Assembly: GCF_943734655.1 (NCBI RefSeq)
Contig: NC_071355.1
Coordinates: 242,939,183 to 243,003,182, forward strand
Direction of reading: 5' to 3'
Length of the DNA stretch: 64,000 nucleotides
DNA from: Sabethes cyaneus
Taxonomy: Eukaryota; Arthropoda; Insecta; Diptera; Culicidae
Shown one piece after another: positions 46,673 to 59,942 of this stretch. Below the pieces are notes generated by a model that was not told the origin of the DNA, ran no database searches, and worked only from the letters and a program-made list of their open reading frames with translations. A program made the translations under genes and the position numbers. Each line of letters begins with the position of its first letter. Position 1 is the stretch's first letter.

Positions 46673-49003
46673 CACAGTGGTCCCATTGGTATCAGAACAC
46701 GCGTTTTTTTAATTGCGCCGAAATGGTTGATTATACTGGTTAAGTATGTTCAGAGAAATTTCTCAGCGTTAAAAGCTCTTTCATATGGCATGAACGATTA
46801 TTTGATTAATCCCTCTAAAAGTTATATAAAAAATTTATTTTTTGAACAGTAAGAGATACAGCAAAACAATGTTCTACAAAATTTTTGAAAAGATTATTAT
46901 AAAGAACTTTGCCAAAGAAAATAACCTTCTAGCTATTATAGTTTTAGAGATAAAGAACAATTTTTGTGGAGACTTTACGATAATCAATTTTTTGACCACA
47001 GCTCTTTCTACAGTATTTATACGCATTAGACATGTTCGGCAAAGATTTTTTAACAGTCAAATTACATACTTTTGTAGAATATAGTAACTTGCTATCGTCA
47101 ATATTTGCGGAGAAAATTAAAGTTTTCGTTTAAAAATTAACCAATTTTCGACAGCAATAACTCCCAAACATGCAAATATATTCAAGCCATTTATTACCCA
47201 TGTGAAAGTACAAGAAAAATACTACAAAATGCAAAACAAATTAGCTTGACCCTGGCTATCCCTCTACCAAAACACTCGCATTGAAAATTGTTACTCGGTT
47301 GAATTTAATATGGCGTAGTGTAAAAACCGTGTTATCCCGATCAAGTAAGTGTGCAAAATAAATAATGAAAATGTGTAATCCAAGCAGCATGGATTATTTG
47401 TAGAGAAAAAGATTTTCAAAGTTCGTTTTCGGATGAAATTTGATTACTGCAGTTCGAGGTGTACGAATTTCGAAATGTATTTGAAGATTCTTCATCCTCA
47501 CTATCGCTATTATTGTGCATATCATGTACTGACCAACAGTTGCAGTAGGTATATCTTCAGAGGACATGGCGTTTTTGTTATTTGGTAGTTCCCTCATGCT
47601 AGAAATTACCGGATCACAAGATTCTAACAGACGGCAGAAGATCCGTATTTGTAGCCATTCTGGAGATCTTCCTTGTGTGATGAGTTCGGAACTGTTGTAT
47701 GTCCTTGTCCACCATTGTCATCATCAGCTCGTAACCAGTACCGTTCTACCTTCACATTGAATGGATGTAGGATGAATTTTTGCGATTTGCTGGTCTATGT
47801 TAATTTTTTCTTGCAGCGTTAGTGCAGCCGTTTCCTTTGCAAACTGGAGATGCAACGGCCGGCAATACCTGGTCGAAGACGATCTAATTAGGCTAATTCA
47901 AAGAAACATATCTGGTCGAAGATGGATGTGGATTTAGGAATATATTCTTTCCATTTGTTACTGCTTTCATGGCAACAATTGATGTGACACAAAGGTTTGA
48001 GTTGGACTTCGTGCCATCATCATCAATGAATGTTTGCTAATACTGGCTAAGATCTCGGTTCCATCTTCCATCGCAACCGTACTTTACGAAAAAAGTTATT
48101 GTCTTCAGTTCTTCATCAGAAAACGTGTTTAGTGATTGAGCTTTCGAGCTGATAATACTTGACGAGGTCTGATAATCACAGTAACAGCGATGAAGTATCT
48201 TGAAATACACTTCGAAATTTGTACACCTCGAACTGCAGTAATTAAATTTCATCCGAAAACGAATTTTGAAAATCTTAATAATCCATGCTGCTTGGATTAA
48301 ACATTTTCATAATTTATTTTGCACATTTTACTTGATCGGGATAACACGGTTTTTACACTACGCCATATTAAATTCAACCGAGTAACAATTTTCAATGCGA
48401 GTGTTTTGGTAGAGGGATAGCCAGGGTCAAGCTAATTTGTTTTGCATTTTGTAGTATTTTTCTTGTACTTTCACATGGGTAATAAATGGCTTGAATATAT
48501 TTGCATGTTTGGGAGTTATTGCTGTTGAAAATTGGTTAATTTTTAAACGAAAACTTTAATTTTCTCCGCAAATATTGACGATAGTAAGTTACTATATTCT
48601 ACAAAAGTATGTAATTTGACTGTTAGAAAATCTTTCCCGAACATGTCTAATGCGTATAAATACTGTAGAAAGAGCTGTGGTCAAAAAATTGATTTTCGTA
48701 AAGTCTCCATAAAAATTGTTCTTTATCTCTAAAACTATAATAGCTAGAAGGTTACTTTCTTTGGCAAAGTTCTTTATAATAATCTTTTCAAAAATTTTGT
48801 AGAACATTGTTTTGCTGTATCTCTTACTGTTCAAAAAATAAATTTTTTATCTAACTTTTAGGGGGATTAATCAAATAATCGTTCATGCCATATGAAAGAG
48901 CTTTTAACGCTGAGAAATTTCTCTGAACATACTTAAGCAGTATAATCAACCATTTCGGCGCAATTAAAAAAACGCGTGTTCTGATACCAAAGGGACCACT
49001 GTG
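46673..49003 (-). mobile_element. Transib-like element with CACAGTG ends (2.33 kb)
   Basis: Both ends read CACAGTGGTCCC inward, followed by A/TTTGGTATCAGAACACGCG. Five-bp duplications CGGTG flank it (46668-46672 and 49004-49008). A 5-bp GC-rich duplication and CACnnTG ends are diagnostic of Transib, the superfamily related to RAG1, and the heptamer equals the V(D)J signal. The two sides are inverted repeats for about 840 bp (46673-47515 and 48170-49003). They surround about 650 bp with a decayed transposase read on the minus strand. Both arms carry the start of the transposase, so the left arm appears to be an inverted copy of the 5' end that replaced the original 3' end. Confidence 0.8.
47560..48252 (-). 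pseudogene. Transib/RAG-like transposase remnant
   Basis: Read on the minus strand from 48252, an intact stretch of 71 codons ends just after FFVKYGCDGRWNRDLSQY. The CDG motif (Asp codon at 48070-48072) matches the first catalytic aspartate region of Transib and RAG-like transposases. After frame breaks, LFVTS-like and NPHPSSTRY (about 47905-47935) follow, a conserved block in the same family. MMTMVDKD (about 47700-47724) then follows and may correspond to the second aspartate region. No third acidic residue region is present. The protein is truncated and frameshifted, so it is not functional. Family assignment rests on remembered motifs plus the element's ends. Confidence 0.6.
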
Positions 49004-49008
49004 CGGTG

Positions 49009-51591
49009 GTGCGTTGATGCGTTCGGAATATTTCTGACCAGTTTTTCGGTATTGTCTGACCGGTAGAGCACACAACGGCGGCGGCATTCTGCTGGCACAT
49101 ATTCGGTATGGTCGCAGCTCTGTCTGGCAGGAACAATAGCCACAGATGGCTCCACACTACATACATACACAGACGCACTTTCTATAGAAATTGTACGCAC
49201 AATCGTCCCTCGAAACAATAACCGATAATTATGGCTCATTAGAGAGGCGATCTTTTTCGCCCCGCTGGGATCGGAGCCAACACACGAAACAACATCACTC
49301 TTCGCAAAGCAACGAACAAAAAAAGAAGCGAAAAACTCTCCCGGCGACGTCCAACCGGAAACTTGACTTTATCATAAACCAATAACTAATTGCATTCTGT
49401 TTTTTTTTACCGATGCTGGTGCCTACCAAACGGCCGGCGGATGCCGCTTCAAACAACCGGTCCGAGGCTTTGATTTTTTTGTTCGTTTCACCCGGGTTCG
49501 AAATAAATGTTCTCGTTGCTCTAACCCCTGATATCGTCCACAGTGTCGTCCGGGTGGTGCCTGCCGGAGGTACATATTGTTTGGCATCATCACCATCTCC
49601 AACAGTAATCAGGCCAATAGCTCACACACACACATACACTGACGGGTTGGTCTAGAGGGAAAAGCCAAAAACCGAAACTTTCCTTTTGATGTGTCCGGTT
49701 CGGTACGGTCCTTTTCAGCAATACATTTTATGGGAGTCGATGACCAAGTTTTTCTTCGCTCCATGTTGGGCAGCAGGAGGAAAGCCAAACCGTCCGGTGC
49801 CAAATGTCTGTATTATCACCGCAAACTGTCGCACACGATGGTACTTTTGCAGTTTACTTCCGATGTCCGGTTCAGTGTATGTAACCTAATTTGATGACGG
49901 AATTGTTCGGCCTAATTGAACTGGGATATTGTTTACTGCGAAAGCATGTTAATTTTTTCACAACGCAATCCTGGTGTTTTACACAAAAAAAAAACTCTGC
50001 CGTTTTTTGCTTAATTATTCATTCCATTAACAAAGCATATTGTTTCCCATCATCACTGCAGTGAAAAGTTATCCGCTGTTTCCATCGGCGTGAGCATGAA
50101 ATATCTAATTAAACAAGTGTACCTACTGATAAGTTTTGCGCTCCCGCCGAAACAAAAAAAAGAATGTTTTTCATTCCGGTAAGCAATTTCCAGCCGAAGC
50201 CTTATTATCAATCAATTTTCGCTGTCATCGCTTACAGCAATTAAAGTCCAACAATTTATCAAACTGATGCTTCTCATTAGAGGCAGACTTCTTTCGCTGC
50301 TTTGTCCTGGCTGCTGGCTTGCTTGCTGAAATTCCGTCAATTTCCCGCCCATTATCGTTCGCTACCGTCACTTCATATCAAAGCATTACGCCACATTTGA
50401 CATTCATCTCCTCCGCCATTATCGTCCCTGTTGGTTGGTTGGTTGGTTGGTTGGCAGACGGAGAGTGTCCTGCTACTTTCCCGCCATTAACGGTGCCTTT
50501 CCGCTCCGCACCCAACCGAGCTAAGCGGGGAGCGATGACGAAAAGTGGAGTGAGCAAACTTCTGCTGTCTGTTTGTGATTATGGATGATTTTTCAACGCC
50601 ATTAGATTGATGACTTAATCCTGTTTTTGTGTATCTTTGAAAAATCGCTTCTCGCGCCAGCACAAAGGACAAAAAGCGAGCGTATTTTCCTGTCATCGCA
50701 GAGATGAGATTTTCCCCCGCAAGCTGTCAGCTTATTGTCTACCGGCAAAACACACATTCTATATACTATAGGATATTTTAACAACCCAACCCGTATGAGC
50801 TGCTGTGTGCCGTAGCGCGGAAAACCCTTTCACCTTTTGCTGCCTGTGTGGCGTGCGGCGAAAATAGTAGATGACATTTTCAATAAAAAAAACTTTTCCC
50901 GTACTGTCGCGATTGCATCAAATAGCGATCAACCACCAGTGGAACTCGGTTGGTAGGCCGCACCCCGGGAAAGCTTGTATTGTATTCAGATTTTCCATCA
51001 AATCGAAACCTTCCAATGCGGTTTGGTACAGCGTTGAACTGGTGAATATCTGGTTCGTTTGTGTCTTTTTTGTTTTGTTTTTGCTGTTCCCGCGCTAGAA
51101 CTCATCAATTGATTCCATTCTGGTGGCAAATTTTACCCTAATTCCCACAGCTCAACACAGAGGCACCGGAGGATCGGGCCAGGCACACTATTCTCTTTGT
51201 TGAGGTGGCTGGCCGGATGGTTTTCACCGTGCGGTGGTGAGCGATTGAATGGTTCGAACGACCAGTGGAACGTTGGTGGACAAGGCACTGGAGAGGGAAA
51301 TTGTAATCCATGTGGGTATTTTTTTTTAAATTTGACTTCTTTAGAAGAAATTGTCTATCACCAAAAAGCTTTTCACCACCCAAAGGTTTTTGTGGTGATT
51401 TCTGAGCGCCAGTTGAATAAAGGGAAATGTATGGAAGGAAAATAATAATCGGTAATTTTATACCTATCGAAAAACGACAAGGAGCCGCCAAGTCATAATC
51501 TTATGGTGAATCTTAGTGGTTGCTAAACTGATTTTCTATTTTTACCACCAATAACATCATGGAAGGAAAAGACAAAAACGAAGCCACGTAA
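49009..51591. other. Unique block, no gene recognised
   Basis: Composition is mixed and GC-richer near 49.0-49.9 and 50.3-51.3 kb. A (GGTT)n run lies near 50431-50452. Open frames are short and overlapping, without domains. Confidence 0.35.
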
Positions 51592-51700
51592 CCCAAGTAA
51601 CATTTTGAGTTTTATTGCACTCTTATGATGGCATTTAAGACCGAAATTAGTCATGAAAACCGCCAAAAGAGTACAATAAAACTTACATTGTTGCTTAGGA
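51592..51700. mobile_element. 109-bp MITE, copy 2
   Basis: CCCAAGTAACATTTTGAG and its inverse near TTACATTGTTGCTTAGG bound a sequence that matches the MITE at 27901-28010 along its length, including CACTCTTATGATGGCAT. No microsatellite adjoins this copy. Confidence 0.8.
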
Positions 51701-51966
51701 ACAAACGCAGCGTAATATTCAATTCAATCTGATGATGATGCTGGAGAGATTGTTCTTAGCTGATAATTGACCAAAGTATGAAAATTAATTGAAAACAACT
51801 TAGGAGAAGCTAAGAATTTTCGTGTGTGTAATTTTCACTGTTCCCAACATTTTAAGACAGATTAAATTTGAGCATCTAGCCGTCACGAAACGAAATTCAT
51901 TGCGAAACCTTACAACAGGTGGATTTATAATTTTTTGTTGAGACTAATTTTATAATTAATTTTATA

Positions 51967-52619
51967 CAGGTATACCTCGATAGTACGTACCCTCGTTAGT
52001 ACGTACACTTTCCAGCAACACTTTATTTGTTTCATTCCAAGTTTCAGAAAGGACAAAATCATTGATTTAAAAAAGTTAAAAAATTCCCGCTATATTAAAT
52101 CAATACCACTAAAATATATATTTATTCAATAGTGTATACAAATTTGCAAATTTCATGCAATATTAAGCATACAGGGATACCTCGATATAAGACAATTTAT
52201 AATTTCTAAAAGTTGTCTTATATCGAAATTGTCTTATATCGAAACATGGTTTTTTCAACAAAAAAATTGCATTAGCGGTCGCCAGTTTTGCTCTGTGTTA
52301 TGTGTTTACGGTTTTTGAACTATTTATTATTGTTTGAACTATTAGTTTTTTACTATTTTTGGGGTTATTTTGAAATAATGAACATCTTCATGGCACCGAT
52401 TTCAGAATGGAAAATCAGCTCTGGTATCGTTATCAGCTATGTCAAAGGGATTTGTTTCGATATTAGACAAAATTGTCTTATATCGAATTGTCTTATATCG
52501 AGGTATACCTGTAATACAACAATGTTTCAAAGCCTAAAACTGTGATTCGATAGTACGTACATTTCGGTAATACGTACGCTACACGAAGCAAAGGCGTACG
52601 TACTATCGAGGTATACCTG
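51967..52619. mobile_element. pogo/Tigger-like MITE, outer element
   Basis: The ends are CAGGTATACCTCGATAGTAC and its inverse, with TA on both outer sides (51965-51966 and 52620-52621). GTACGTAC words recur just inside both ends. CAG starts with TA duplications fit pogo/Tigger elements. A related 340-bp element (52172-52511) is inserted in it. There is no transposase. Confidence 0.85.
52172..52511. mobile_element. pogo/Tigger-like MITE, nested inner element
   Basis: The ends CAGGGATACCTCGATATAAG and, inverted, CAGGTATACCTCGATATAAG are flanked by TA (52170-52171 and 52512-52513). Inside each end the phrase TTGTCTTATATCGA is repeated twice. Its termini share CAGG-ATACCTCGATA with the element it sits in. 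Confidence 0.85.
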
Positions 52620-52621
52620 TA

Positions 52622-53020
52622 TCATCTTACGGGCTTTTGTCAAATAGAACTAGCTATTTTTTAACAATTACAAATTATTTTTGAGCGTTTTAAAACATCT
52701 TCGCATGCACAAAAAAACGAGGAAAATGCTTCATTCAGTATTTCATGTTCCAATTATAACTTTCTTTCGGGACCTATGCAATGAATCTTCCAGACACTCA
52801 TTTTTAAACTTTCATCGACCTGTTTGTAGCGAACCTGCTGAAATTACACGCTTTATAATGTTTTAGAAAATTTTGGTATTTAAATTTTATCTTTTTAGAG
52901 CAAGTTTCCACACATTGAACTGTTACAAAAGTTTTATTTATGAAATGCGTACACAAAAACAAGATTTGTGGGACTTTTTCAAGTAACTATCCTCCTAGAA
53001 AGGAGTGATTATCAGGCTAC
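52622..53020. other. AT-rich DNA, nothing recognised
   Basis: No gene, RNA or clear repeat is seen. Confidence 0.4.
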
Positions 53021-53395
53021 ATGGAAAGGAAATTTTCCGACTATGTGTTCTGTTATACCGATGGTTCCTTGTACGAAGGTCGCGCGGGGCAGGTGTTTAC
53101 TGCCGTGAGCTGGAATTGGGGGAATCCTATACGTTCAGTAATTACTGCACCGTTTTTCAAGCTGAAATCTTTGCAATTATGTGTGGAGCTCAGTTTCTAT
53201 TTCTGCTTTGATAGTCAGGCCGCTAGAGTAGCACTTTGTGTGGCTAATTCAAAAACTGAAACAGTCATCACCTACCACACTTAATTGGAAGAACTGGGCT
53301 TTCTGAATGTCTGTTGTCTGGTTTGGGTTCCTGGCTATTCTGGTATAACCGGAACTGAATAAGCTGATGAGCTAGCTAAATCTTGCGCAGTAAAG
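53021..53395 (+). pseudogene. Non-LTR retrotransposon RNase H remnant
   Basis: The product begins CYTDGSLYEGRA, with the first RNase H aspartate (codon 53060-53062). It shifts phase to GAGVYCRELELGESY and VFQAEIFAIMCGAQ with the catalytic Glu, and returns to CFDSQAARVALCVANS with the second Asp. It then meets a stop (about 53282) and continues LVWVPGYSGITGTE, where the usual His of 'WVPGHSG' is Tyr. A further stop precedes ADELAKS. The domain order is that of I/R1-group elements. No RT lies directly upstream, so this is an isolated dead fragment. Confidence 0.85.
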
Positions 53396-53580
53396 TCTCT
53401 TCTCTCTTCTCTCTTCTTTCTTATCTCTACTCTCTTCTCTTTACTCTCTTCTCTCTACTTTCTTCTCTATTCGCTCTTTTCTCTTCATTTTTCATTCCTC
53501 GCTTCTCATTTCTCGCTTTTCACTTCTCGCTTTTCACTTTTCACTTTGCACTTTTCATTTATCACTTTTCATGTTTCTCA
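53396..53580 (+). repeat. Pyrimidine-rich TCTCT / ACTTTTC array
   Basis: TCTCTTCTCTCTTCTTTC-type sequence passes into (ACTTTTC)n-like units near 53515-53575. These are the inverse of the units at 53700-53865. Confidence 0.75.
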
Positions 53581-53699
53581 ACGCTTAAAGTTTTTTCCTT
53601 GTTTCAAAGATATCATTTCTTTTCCCCAACATCGGAAGGAAAACTGAGATATTTGTGGCCTAATAAAAAATGAATATATAAACAGCATAGAATAATAAA

Positions 53700-53870
53700 T
53701 TGAATCAAGGTGAGTAGTGAAAGGTGAATAGTGATAAGCGAGCAGTAGAAAATTAGTAGTGAAAAGTGAGTAATGAAAAGTGAGTTGTGAAAAGTCTGCA
53801 GTGAAAAGCGAGAAACAAGTAGTGAGAAGCATGTAGCGAGAAATGAGAAGGAAGTAGTGAATCATAGAAC
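53700..53870 (+). repeat. GTAGTGAAAAGTGA-type 14-bp array
   Basis: About ten diverged units carry a 7/14-bp step (GAAAAGTGAGTAGT). They are inverse to the ACTTTTC units 120 bp to the left. Confidence 0.7.
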
Positions 53871-53884
53871 AACCTCGTGATTTT

Positions 53885-53975
53885 TTGTCTTGACCTTGAA
53901 ATGAGATCAGACGTTAAATTAACGTTAATTACAATTAATGGAGGGAACGATACAAGAAAGTAATGAAACGCAGGG
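53885..53975. repeat. Relative of the 4.7-kb foldback family
   Basis: TTGACCTTGAAATGAGATCAG and AGAAAGTAATGAAACGCAGG correspond in order to sequence at about 4700-4810. This copy has no visible inverted arm. Confidence 0.5.
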
Positions 53976-54292
53976 TCGATAGGATCCGGTAATTGTAAAA
54001 ACTACTATTATAAAAAATTTACGAATCATAGGTTTTGATAGTATGTCCGGGGTTTCTCCAAATCTTTCCTCTTCTCATCTCATTTTATCTCGCTCTGATG
54101 CTTTGTGTCATTATTTTCTGTTACGTTATCTTCGTCTCTTAGACAGACTATCGTTATTAAAAATTAGTAAATGTTAAAAATGAGTTGTGAGGAATAAAAA
54201 GTGAGAAATGAAGGTAGGAGGTATAAACAATCTCATTTTTGTTTTTCATATCCAGCACTGTACTCAGATAGTATTCAACATCATATATCTGG

Positions 54293-54375
54293 GGTGACAT
54301 TGCGATTCTCGTTTCGAGTGATTTTATACAAATTTTATACAAAAATCACTTGAAACTAGAATCGCAATGTTACCT
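54293..54375. repeat. 83-bp hairpin
   Basis: GGTGACATTGCGATTCTCGT pairs with the inverse ending ATCGCAATGTTACC. The stem is about 36 bp with a few mismatches and the loop is short. This is probably a small MITE. Confidence 0.65.
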
Positions 54376-54930
54376 CTGATCTGAAAATTTAAACACTGAC
54401 GAACTGACATGACACATAGAAAAAAATCCTTTAAAAACCATCGTCCTATGCATATTCTGCTTGCACACTAGCACCCTCTGTTATGCATGTTGCGGAGTAG
54501 CTTGCATTTGCAGGGTTTTATACTGTAGAGTTTTTACATTTGTATGGTTTTATACTGAAAACTCGAAGCAACGCTTGAGCGCCGCCGTGTGGCCATGTTT
54601 ATTTGTTTATTTGTTAATTATTTTTCCATCTGGCTACTTAGGTCGCAATGAAATTCAATTGGATGGACAAAAGCCCATTTGAGATAGTGTGACATATGCC
54701 ATTCTCAAAGAGGCATAAAAACCTCATCATCTTTTGATCATTATCAGTGTATACAAATTTTATAAAAGTCGTTTTTAAATTACTTACATACAAATACACA
54801 AAAATCATAAACTGCTTAATAACTAATCAAATTTCGTCGGCGTCATACAAATTAAAATAATCTTTGTAATCTTGTCTTAAAAATAACACTGGACATGCAA
54901 AAATCAAAGTGAAAATAACATTTATTAAAA
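54376..54930. other. AT-rich DNA, nothing recognised
   Basis: No gene or clear repeat is seen up to the end of the CR1-like remnant. Confidence 0.4.
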
Positions 54931-54934
54931 ATAT

Positions 54935-56170
54935 CACTCTTCGCCCTTATGGGTTCGTTTTGGCCGTATTCAGTACGCTGGTATTGCCGTCTCAGAAAGT
55001 CCCATGTTCTTAGGCTTCTAGGCGGAATGTTAATATTGATTTTTGATATGATGAAAGGAAAATCGATTCCCCTAGCAGCAGCTTTCCAACAAAAACTGCT
55101 CTGGAAATGTCCCTTCTTCTGGCCAGCGTATTCATGTCGAGCAAGCGACAGCGATCAATGTATGGTGGCAAACCAAACGCCTTAGACTCCTTAGAACATA
55201 GCGCAGGAACCTAGATTGAACTGCTTCGATTCTGTTTGACCAAGTAGCCGCGTATGGGCTCCATATAATAGCTGAGGTTTCCAATACAGAACGAACAAGG
55301 CAGAAATACAGTGCTCGAAAGCGGTATGAATCATTAAAATCTTTGGCAACTTTTACGGTAAATCCCAAATTTCTGTTCGCCTGTGCTATAATATGCGAAT
55401 AATGATTTTTAAAAGACATTTGTGTGTCCAATAGTACCCCAAGATCTTTTATTACTGTTACTCTGTTGAGTTGCTCTTCAGAAAGAGTATAATTCCAAAG
55501 AATGGGTGTTTCCTACGTGACAAAGAGATCACAGAGCACTTAGATACACTCAACCAGACCAGGAGGTTTCGGGAACACCAGTCATGAAAATCATTCAGAT
55601 GCTGCTGTAGTTCAATGCAATCTGCTGTCGAACGTACGATAAGGAAGAGCTTGAGGTCGTCGGTATAGATAAGAAATCGGCCTGATGGTATAACATGGCA
55701 GACGTGGTTGAAGAATAATGAAAAAAGTAATGGCCCCAGTTTACTCCCTTGAGGTACGCCCGAGCAGTTTGTGAAACATTGCGATTCATGACTTCCTATT
55801 TTTACAGAAAGAGTTCGACCAACAAGTAATGACTTGAACCATTCTACCATGGTGGGCGACACCCCAAGGCGTTGGATTTTTGCCAATAAGATAGAGTGAT
55901 CAATGCGATCAAATGCCGCCTTTATATCAGTATACACGGTGTCGACTTGGGTTCCTCCTTCCATACCCTTAATGCAATGGGAAGAAAACTGTGCAAAGTT
56001 TGTTGTCGATCTGCCTGGGAAAAAACCATGTTGATCCCTCGAAATTTAGGTTTTCGCCTCCCGTATTACGATGCCACCAACTAAGATTTCAAGCAGCTTG
56101 GAACCTGCGCAGAGGGATGTAATTACGCGATAGTTGGCTACGTTTCGTTTGCGACGTCATGAAGATGGAA
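54935..56170 (-). pseudogene. CR1/Jockey-like reverse transcriptase, long remnant
   Basis: Read on the minus strand it gives NVANYRVITSLCAGSKLLEI, a stop, then QHGFFPGRSTTNFAQF, VYTDIKAAFDRIDHSILL (first Asp), SGVPQGSKLGPLLFSLFF, FLIYTDDLKLF (the polymerase box, YTDD) and SVSKCSVISLSRR. A frameshift near 55480 follows, then LGVLLDTQ-like and NRIEAVQSRFLRYVLR. A second shift leads to YIDRCRLLDMNTLARRRDIS near 55100, running down to about 54935. The order and spacing are those of a complete RT domain. The endonuclease half is missing. One stop and at least two frameshifts make it inactive. It is more complete than the copy at 2320-3360. Confidence 0.85.
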
Positions 56171-56326
56171 AGTTGCGAAACATGCTTTTATAAAAAATAA
56201 GTTTGAATGGACGATGGAATTAACGCGAGTGTCTCGTCTGTTTGTCTGTGATTTAAATATGAAAATTTCAATTTAGCATGCGGCAGTGCGGTAATTGTTT
56301 ACCATATGAGGTTAATCTAACTCCTA

Positions 56327-56980
56327 GCCCTCGCCGATGACCACGACTTCACAACTAGAAACCTTGGGAAAGCGAAGGCAATCTAAGCCAGACTAAAAAC
56401 GGAGGCTCGGAGGATAGGATTATAAATCAATGCATCGAAAACCAAAGATATGGTAGGAAGAGACTCCATAGAAAGCAATGAAAAGCTTCAATCGAGGGCA
56501 AACTTCACCGCACAAAGCTGACGAAGTAAACAACTCTGACCAGACTGGTAGTTCTCTAGAAACTTGAGACCGTAGCTTTGCTCATGGAAGGTACACGTGC
56601 AGTTGCCGTATTTGAACGAAAGGTGTTGCTGACTATTTTAGGCGCAGTACAAACGCCAGGCGAGTGGCGATCTCGAGTTGTAGGCACAACTTGAAGAGAT
56701 TTCCATCGTAGACCTGGCAAAAGTTGGGACACTACGGTGGGCTGGCCACGTTGCAAGGATGCCGGACGGCTGTGCAGTGAAATCTGTTCTCTTTAAGAAC
56801 CCCACCGGCACCAGGAACAGAGGAGCTCAACCTGCTAGATGGCTCGACCTGGTTGATGCCGAGTTGCGTTTGTCAAGACGCTCAACAATTTGACGACGAG
56901 TAGTCCAGGACCGAGTACAGTGGAGAGGAATTCTTGGTACTGCAAGAACCACCCCCCGCGGAGTGTTAAAGCAATCAATT
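56327..56980 (+). pseudogene. RTE-like retrotransposon, C-terminal remnant
   Basis: It opens at the polymerase box, LADDHDFTTRNLGKAKAI, then EARRIGL and NASKTKDMVGRDSIESN. After several stops it gives TLRWAGHVARMPDG and RWLDLVDAELRLSRR, the C-terminal landmark of RTE-type proteins. The frame is broken many times, so this is an old copy. It is independent of the RTE remnant at 43454-45420, because it covers the part missing there and is 11 kb away. Confidence 0.8.
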
Positions 56981-57838
56981 TCATGTTTTTGCGTCGACTT
57001 ATTATTGAAATCAGTCATTTGAATAATTTTTTATAACGAATATTCCCAAGAAATAATGAAATTGTAAAAAAAATGTAATTAAACATAGGTGTTTTATAGT
57101 AGGGTAATTTGCCAATGATCGCACAGCTAAGCCTCTGAGTTTTGAGTTTTAACAATATTTGCTAAACAAATAAATACAAATAGACAGAAACATACAAATC
57201 TGAACCAGATACAAAATATGTTCACATTACAAGGCCATTTTCACGAAATAAATAAGCTTTTCGTGGAAAAATATGCGATTTTTTGACAACACTTGAATGC
57301 CCAATCGTTGAACAGTTCTGAAACCGTATTGTCCTATAGTTGGACATTTATTGTCCAATGGTTGGACATGCAATATATTGCGCCGGCCTCAAAGTTAATT
57401 TGATAGCTTACTATTAAGAATGAATCCATTTTAAGATATATTCATTAAAAATAATCAGCAACTAGTTAACATGTTACTAATTATCAATATATTTCTTAAG
57501 AGATGTTATTTTCCCCTTCTAAACTTCAATGCTCTTCTCCTTCATTTCTGTTGCTTTCCCGAAAAGTTTTCTCTCTTTACGGTTCCCTCGAAGCATACTT
57601 TTTCCCATTCTTGTATTTCCTGCGGCCTAATGGCAAGAACTGTTTTTTACAAGGGAAACTATGTTTGTTTCTCTCCTGGTTACTCGAAACAAATTTGTTA
57701 GCAAGATAATGATCTGAAAAACTGCGAATATCTGTTTCCTTACTGTTGAAAAAATGCACCATTCATCTTCGTTTTATCATCGAACCTTTATTTATAAAAG
57801 AAATCAAATTTATAATTATTCAAAAGTAATGATAAAAA

Positions 57839-59942
<2,104 letters not shown>

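Noticed and set aside
46664..49087. Matching short open frames on opposite strands (PIGIRTRVFLIAPKW type) as a duplicated gene pair
   Set aside because: They are simply the two inverted arms of the Transib-like element read outward to inward, and the frame starts at its terminal repeat.
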